From Acidobacteriota bacterium (GTDB lineage: Bacteria > Actinomycetota > Acidimicrobiia > Acidimicrobiales > Ilumatobacteraceae), in contig JAGWWV010000017.1 of assembly GCA_018970175.1 (NCBI GenBank), forward strand, positions 1 through 41,504: a DNA stretch of 41,504 nt, read 5' to 3'. A program made the translations under genes and the position numbers. The notes under the pieces are model-generated. The model was not told the DNA's origin. It saw nothing but the letters and a program-made list of their open reading frames with translations, and made no database searches. Shown piece after piece: positions 40,232 to 41,504 of this stretch (position 1 is its first letter; each line of letters opens with the position of its first letter).

Positions 40232-41236
40232 GTGTCGAGCGCGATTCCCAACGTCTATCGATTTCTCTGGAGTGGTTCATGGTTTCCGCGGCTGTACGCC
40301 GTGGCGATCTCGTCAGTTCTTGCCGTCGACCCCAACGCAAGAGTCGTCGTGCACTGCTTTGGCCGGCGTCCCGCTTCCGAGGCCTTTGACGTTGCAACCA
40401 CCGACGACCGCGTCCGTGTCGTCGACACCAACCCAGAAGCGGTCTTTGCCGAGTTACCGGCCCACCTTCGGCGGGTCGGCGAGGTGTACCGATCGCTTCC
40501 GCCCACCGCGGCCTCCGCGCGCAGCAATCTCCTGCGCTACGCAATTCTTTTTCTTGAAGGTGGTTTCTACGTCGATTTCGACACGATCACCCTTCGCCCC
40601 CTCGGCGGGTTGACCGACGCGCCGTGCTTTATTGGCAATGAACGGGTCTGGTCGCTCGACGAGCGTCGGGTGGCGGGCGACAGGCGGGTCGTCCGTTCCG
40701 CTGCCGGCTTGGCGTGGCTCGCTATCTGGGCGGCCAAACGTGCCGACGCTGCCGTGTTCCGCGGTCGGCTGCACCTATCCCGTCGCACGGCCCGGCTGAA
40801 TCGTCGCTTCACAACGCTGCAGCCCAACAACGCGGTCATCGGCGCCGCAGCTGGATCGGAATTCCTCGACCGGGTCCTGCGCGGAACACTGGCTGCAAAT
40901 CCATTTGTGCGCTATTCCACTGGCCCGACACTGATCGCGCGCGTGGCACGTACGTCCCCGCACCTCGTCACGGTCTTGTCACCCGAATACTTCTACCAAG
41001 TCGAACCTGCAGAGTCGTTTCGCTACTTCACCGACGTGACTCTCACACTTCATCCCGATGCTGCCGTTGTGCACTACGTCGGATCGAATAGTGGCCGCTT
41101 TCTCTCGAAGGACACGATCCCGCGTCGTTCGGTCGTGGCCCGACTCACCCACGGGCTTGACAATGTTGCGCCCCAGTTTTCGGATGATCTGGCGACCGTC
41201 GAGTCGCCCGCGCTCACACCGAGGTCCGTCCGTTGA
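40232..41236 (+). CDS. Glycosyltransferase with DXD motif (capsular/OCH1-type sugar transferase)
   Basis: 334-residue GT-A glycosyltransferase of the Gly_transf_sug group. IPNVYRFLWSGSWFP at the N-terminus matches the family opening (IPkiIHq-W). ASARSNLLRYAILFLEGGFYVDFDT near residues 90-112 holds the conserved R-x-x-x-L-x-x-x-GG-x-Y-x-D-x-D motif that binds the nucleotide sugar and Mn2+. The C-terminal TGPTLIARV and HYVGSNSGRF are also family-like. GTG 40232 is chosen since the conserved region starts right after it; no ribosome-binding site is clear. The end overlaps the next glycosyltransferase gene (TGATG), so this is the start of a surface-polysaccharide operon leaving the window. Confidence 0.85.
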   Translation: MSSAIPNVYRFLWSGSWFPRLYAVAISSVLAVDPNARVVVHCFGRRPASEAFDVATTDDRVRVVDTNPEAVFAELPAHLRRVGEVYRSLPPTAASARSNLLRYAILFLEGGFYVDFDTITLRPLGGLTDAPCFIGNERVWSLDERRVAGDRRVVRSAAGLAWLAIWAAKRADAAVFRGRLHLSRRTARLNRRFTTLQPNNAVIGAAAGSEFLDRVLRGTLAANPFVRYSTGPTLIARVARTSPHLVTVLSPEYFYQVEPAESFRYFTDVTLTLHPDAAVVHYVGSNSGRFLSKDTIPRRSVVARLTHGLDNVAPQFSDDLATVESPALTPRSVR

Positions 41237-41504
41237 TGCCGCCGTCCACTCTCGTCAGTTGCCTCATGGTGACGGCGGATCGAATGGAACTGGCGCGTCG
41301 GGCAGTCGCGTGCTTCATCAACCAACAGCATGCGAACCGGGAACTCGTCGTTGTTGACGACGGCACCCAGGACTACCGACCAATGCTGCGTGCCGCGGAA
41401 GCATTTGCATCCGTCAAGCACGTCAAGCTGCCAAGCTTGAATCGAAAGACGCTCGGCGAGCTCCGCAACGTCGCAATCGAAGCCGCAAACGGCGACTGGT
41501 GCAT
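41236..41504 (+). CDS. Family 2 glycosyltransferase, N-terminal part (truncated by window edge)
   Basis: The first 89 residues are visible and the frame is open to the window end. The opening TLVSCLMVTADRMELARRAV and the strand ELVVVDDGTQDY give the GT2 nucleotide-sugar-binding start. LNRKTLGELRNVAIEAANGDW is the typical segment before the catalytic D-x-D, which must lie just beyond base 41504. The ATG at 41236 overlaps the previous stop codon (TGATG), indicating translational coupling. Acceptor and donor are unknown. Confidence 0.82.
   Translation, partial: MPPSTLVSCLMVTADRMELARRAVACFINQQHANRELVVVDDGTQDYRPMLRAAEAFASVKHVKLPSLNRKTLGELRNVAIEAANGDWC

Overview
The window reads as chromosomal DNA of a GC-rich actinobacterium, most plausibly from the Acidimicrobiia (Ilumatobacter-like). 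This placement is inferred from gene order and protein style, not from a search. Three things support it. The order metG-tatD-(Rpf-like position)-rsmA-ispE, then prs-rplY-pth-mfd-mazG-eno-ftsB-DUF501-ppx, is the actinobacterial backbone known from mycobacteria. A 30-residue bS22-type ribosomal protein is present. Many genes have a TANNNT -10 box only 6-10 nt before the start codon, as expected of leaderless actinobacterial mRNAs.

Layout. 1-14306 is housekeeping on the + strand: end of metG, tatD, an RlpA-like exported protein, rsmA, ispE, a tiny bS22 gene on the - strand, tRNA-Gln(UUG), prs, rplY, pth, mfd, a PpiC-type lipoprotein, a methylase-MazG fusion, eno and ftsB. 14307-29630 interrupts the usual ftsB/DUF501 junction with a roughly 15-kb accessory block. 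It is built around a CO-dehydrogenase/xanthine-dehydrogenase type molybdenum hydroxylase: large subunit, then a three-gene ABC exporter, then the [2Fe-2S] and FAD subunits, the maturation genes coxD, coxE and xdhC/coxF, a MocA-like cytidylyltransferase and coxG. Unrelated cargo sits between them: a PAP2-like membrane protein, a Dabb protein inside a 37-bp perfect inverted repeat, an SDR lacking YxxxK, a DAO-type flavoprotein and an NlpC/P60 hydrolase. The backbone resumes at 29648 with DUF501 and ppx, followed by a GNAT enzyme, a small basic protein, a subtilase coupled to an enoyl-CoA hydratase, an unknown protein, a second enoyl-CoA hydratase with a scramblase-like protein, a FAH-VOC-TetR catabolic operon, queF, and the start of a glycosyltransferase cluster running off the right edge.

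How the parts work together. The large, [2Fe-2S] and FAD subunits should form one heterotrimeric Mo hydroxylase. CoxD/CoxE (AAA plus VWA), XdhC/CoxF and the MocA-like enzyme would mature its cofactor, and CoxG would recruit it to the membrane. The large subunit carries the AYRGAGR signature (form II-like), so CO is not a safe substrate assignment.

Most unusual signal. Short direct duplications recur across gene 3' ends and stop codons: 24 bp x3 after ftsB, 28 bp x2 after the second ABC permease, 11 bp x2 at the SDR stop, 22 bp at 32-bp period at the VOC/TetR junction, and a degenerate pair between the flavoprotein and coxD. In two of these the second copy appears to supply the next gene's start codon or -10 box. 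Together with the inverted repeat flanking the Dabb gene, this suggests an active local duplication process in the accessory DNA. No CRISPR array, transposase, integrase or rRNA was seen, and no gene-free stretch exceeds about 125 bp.
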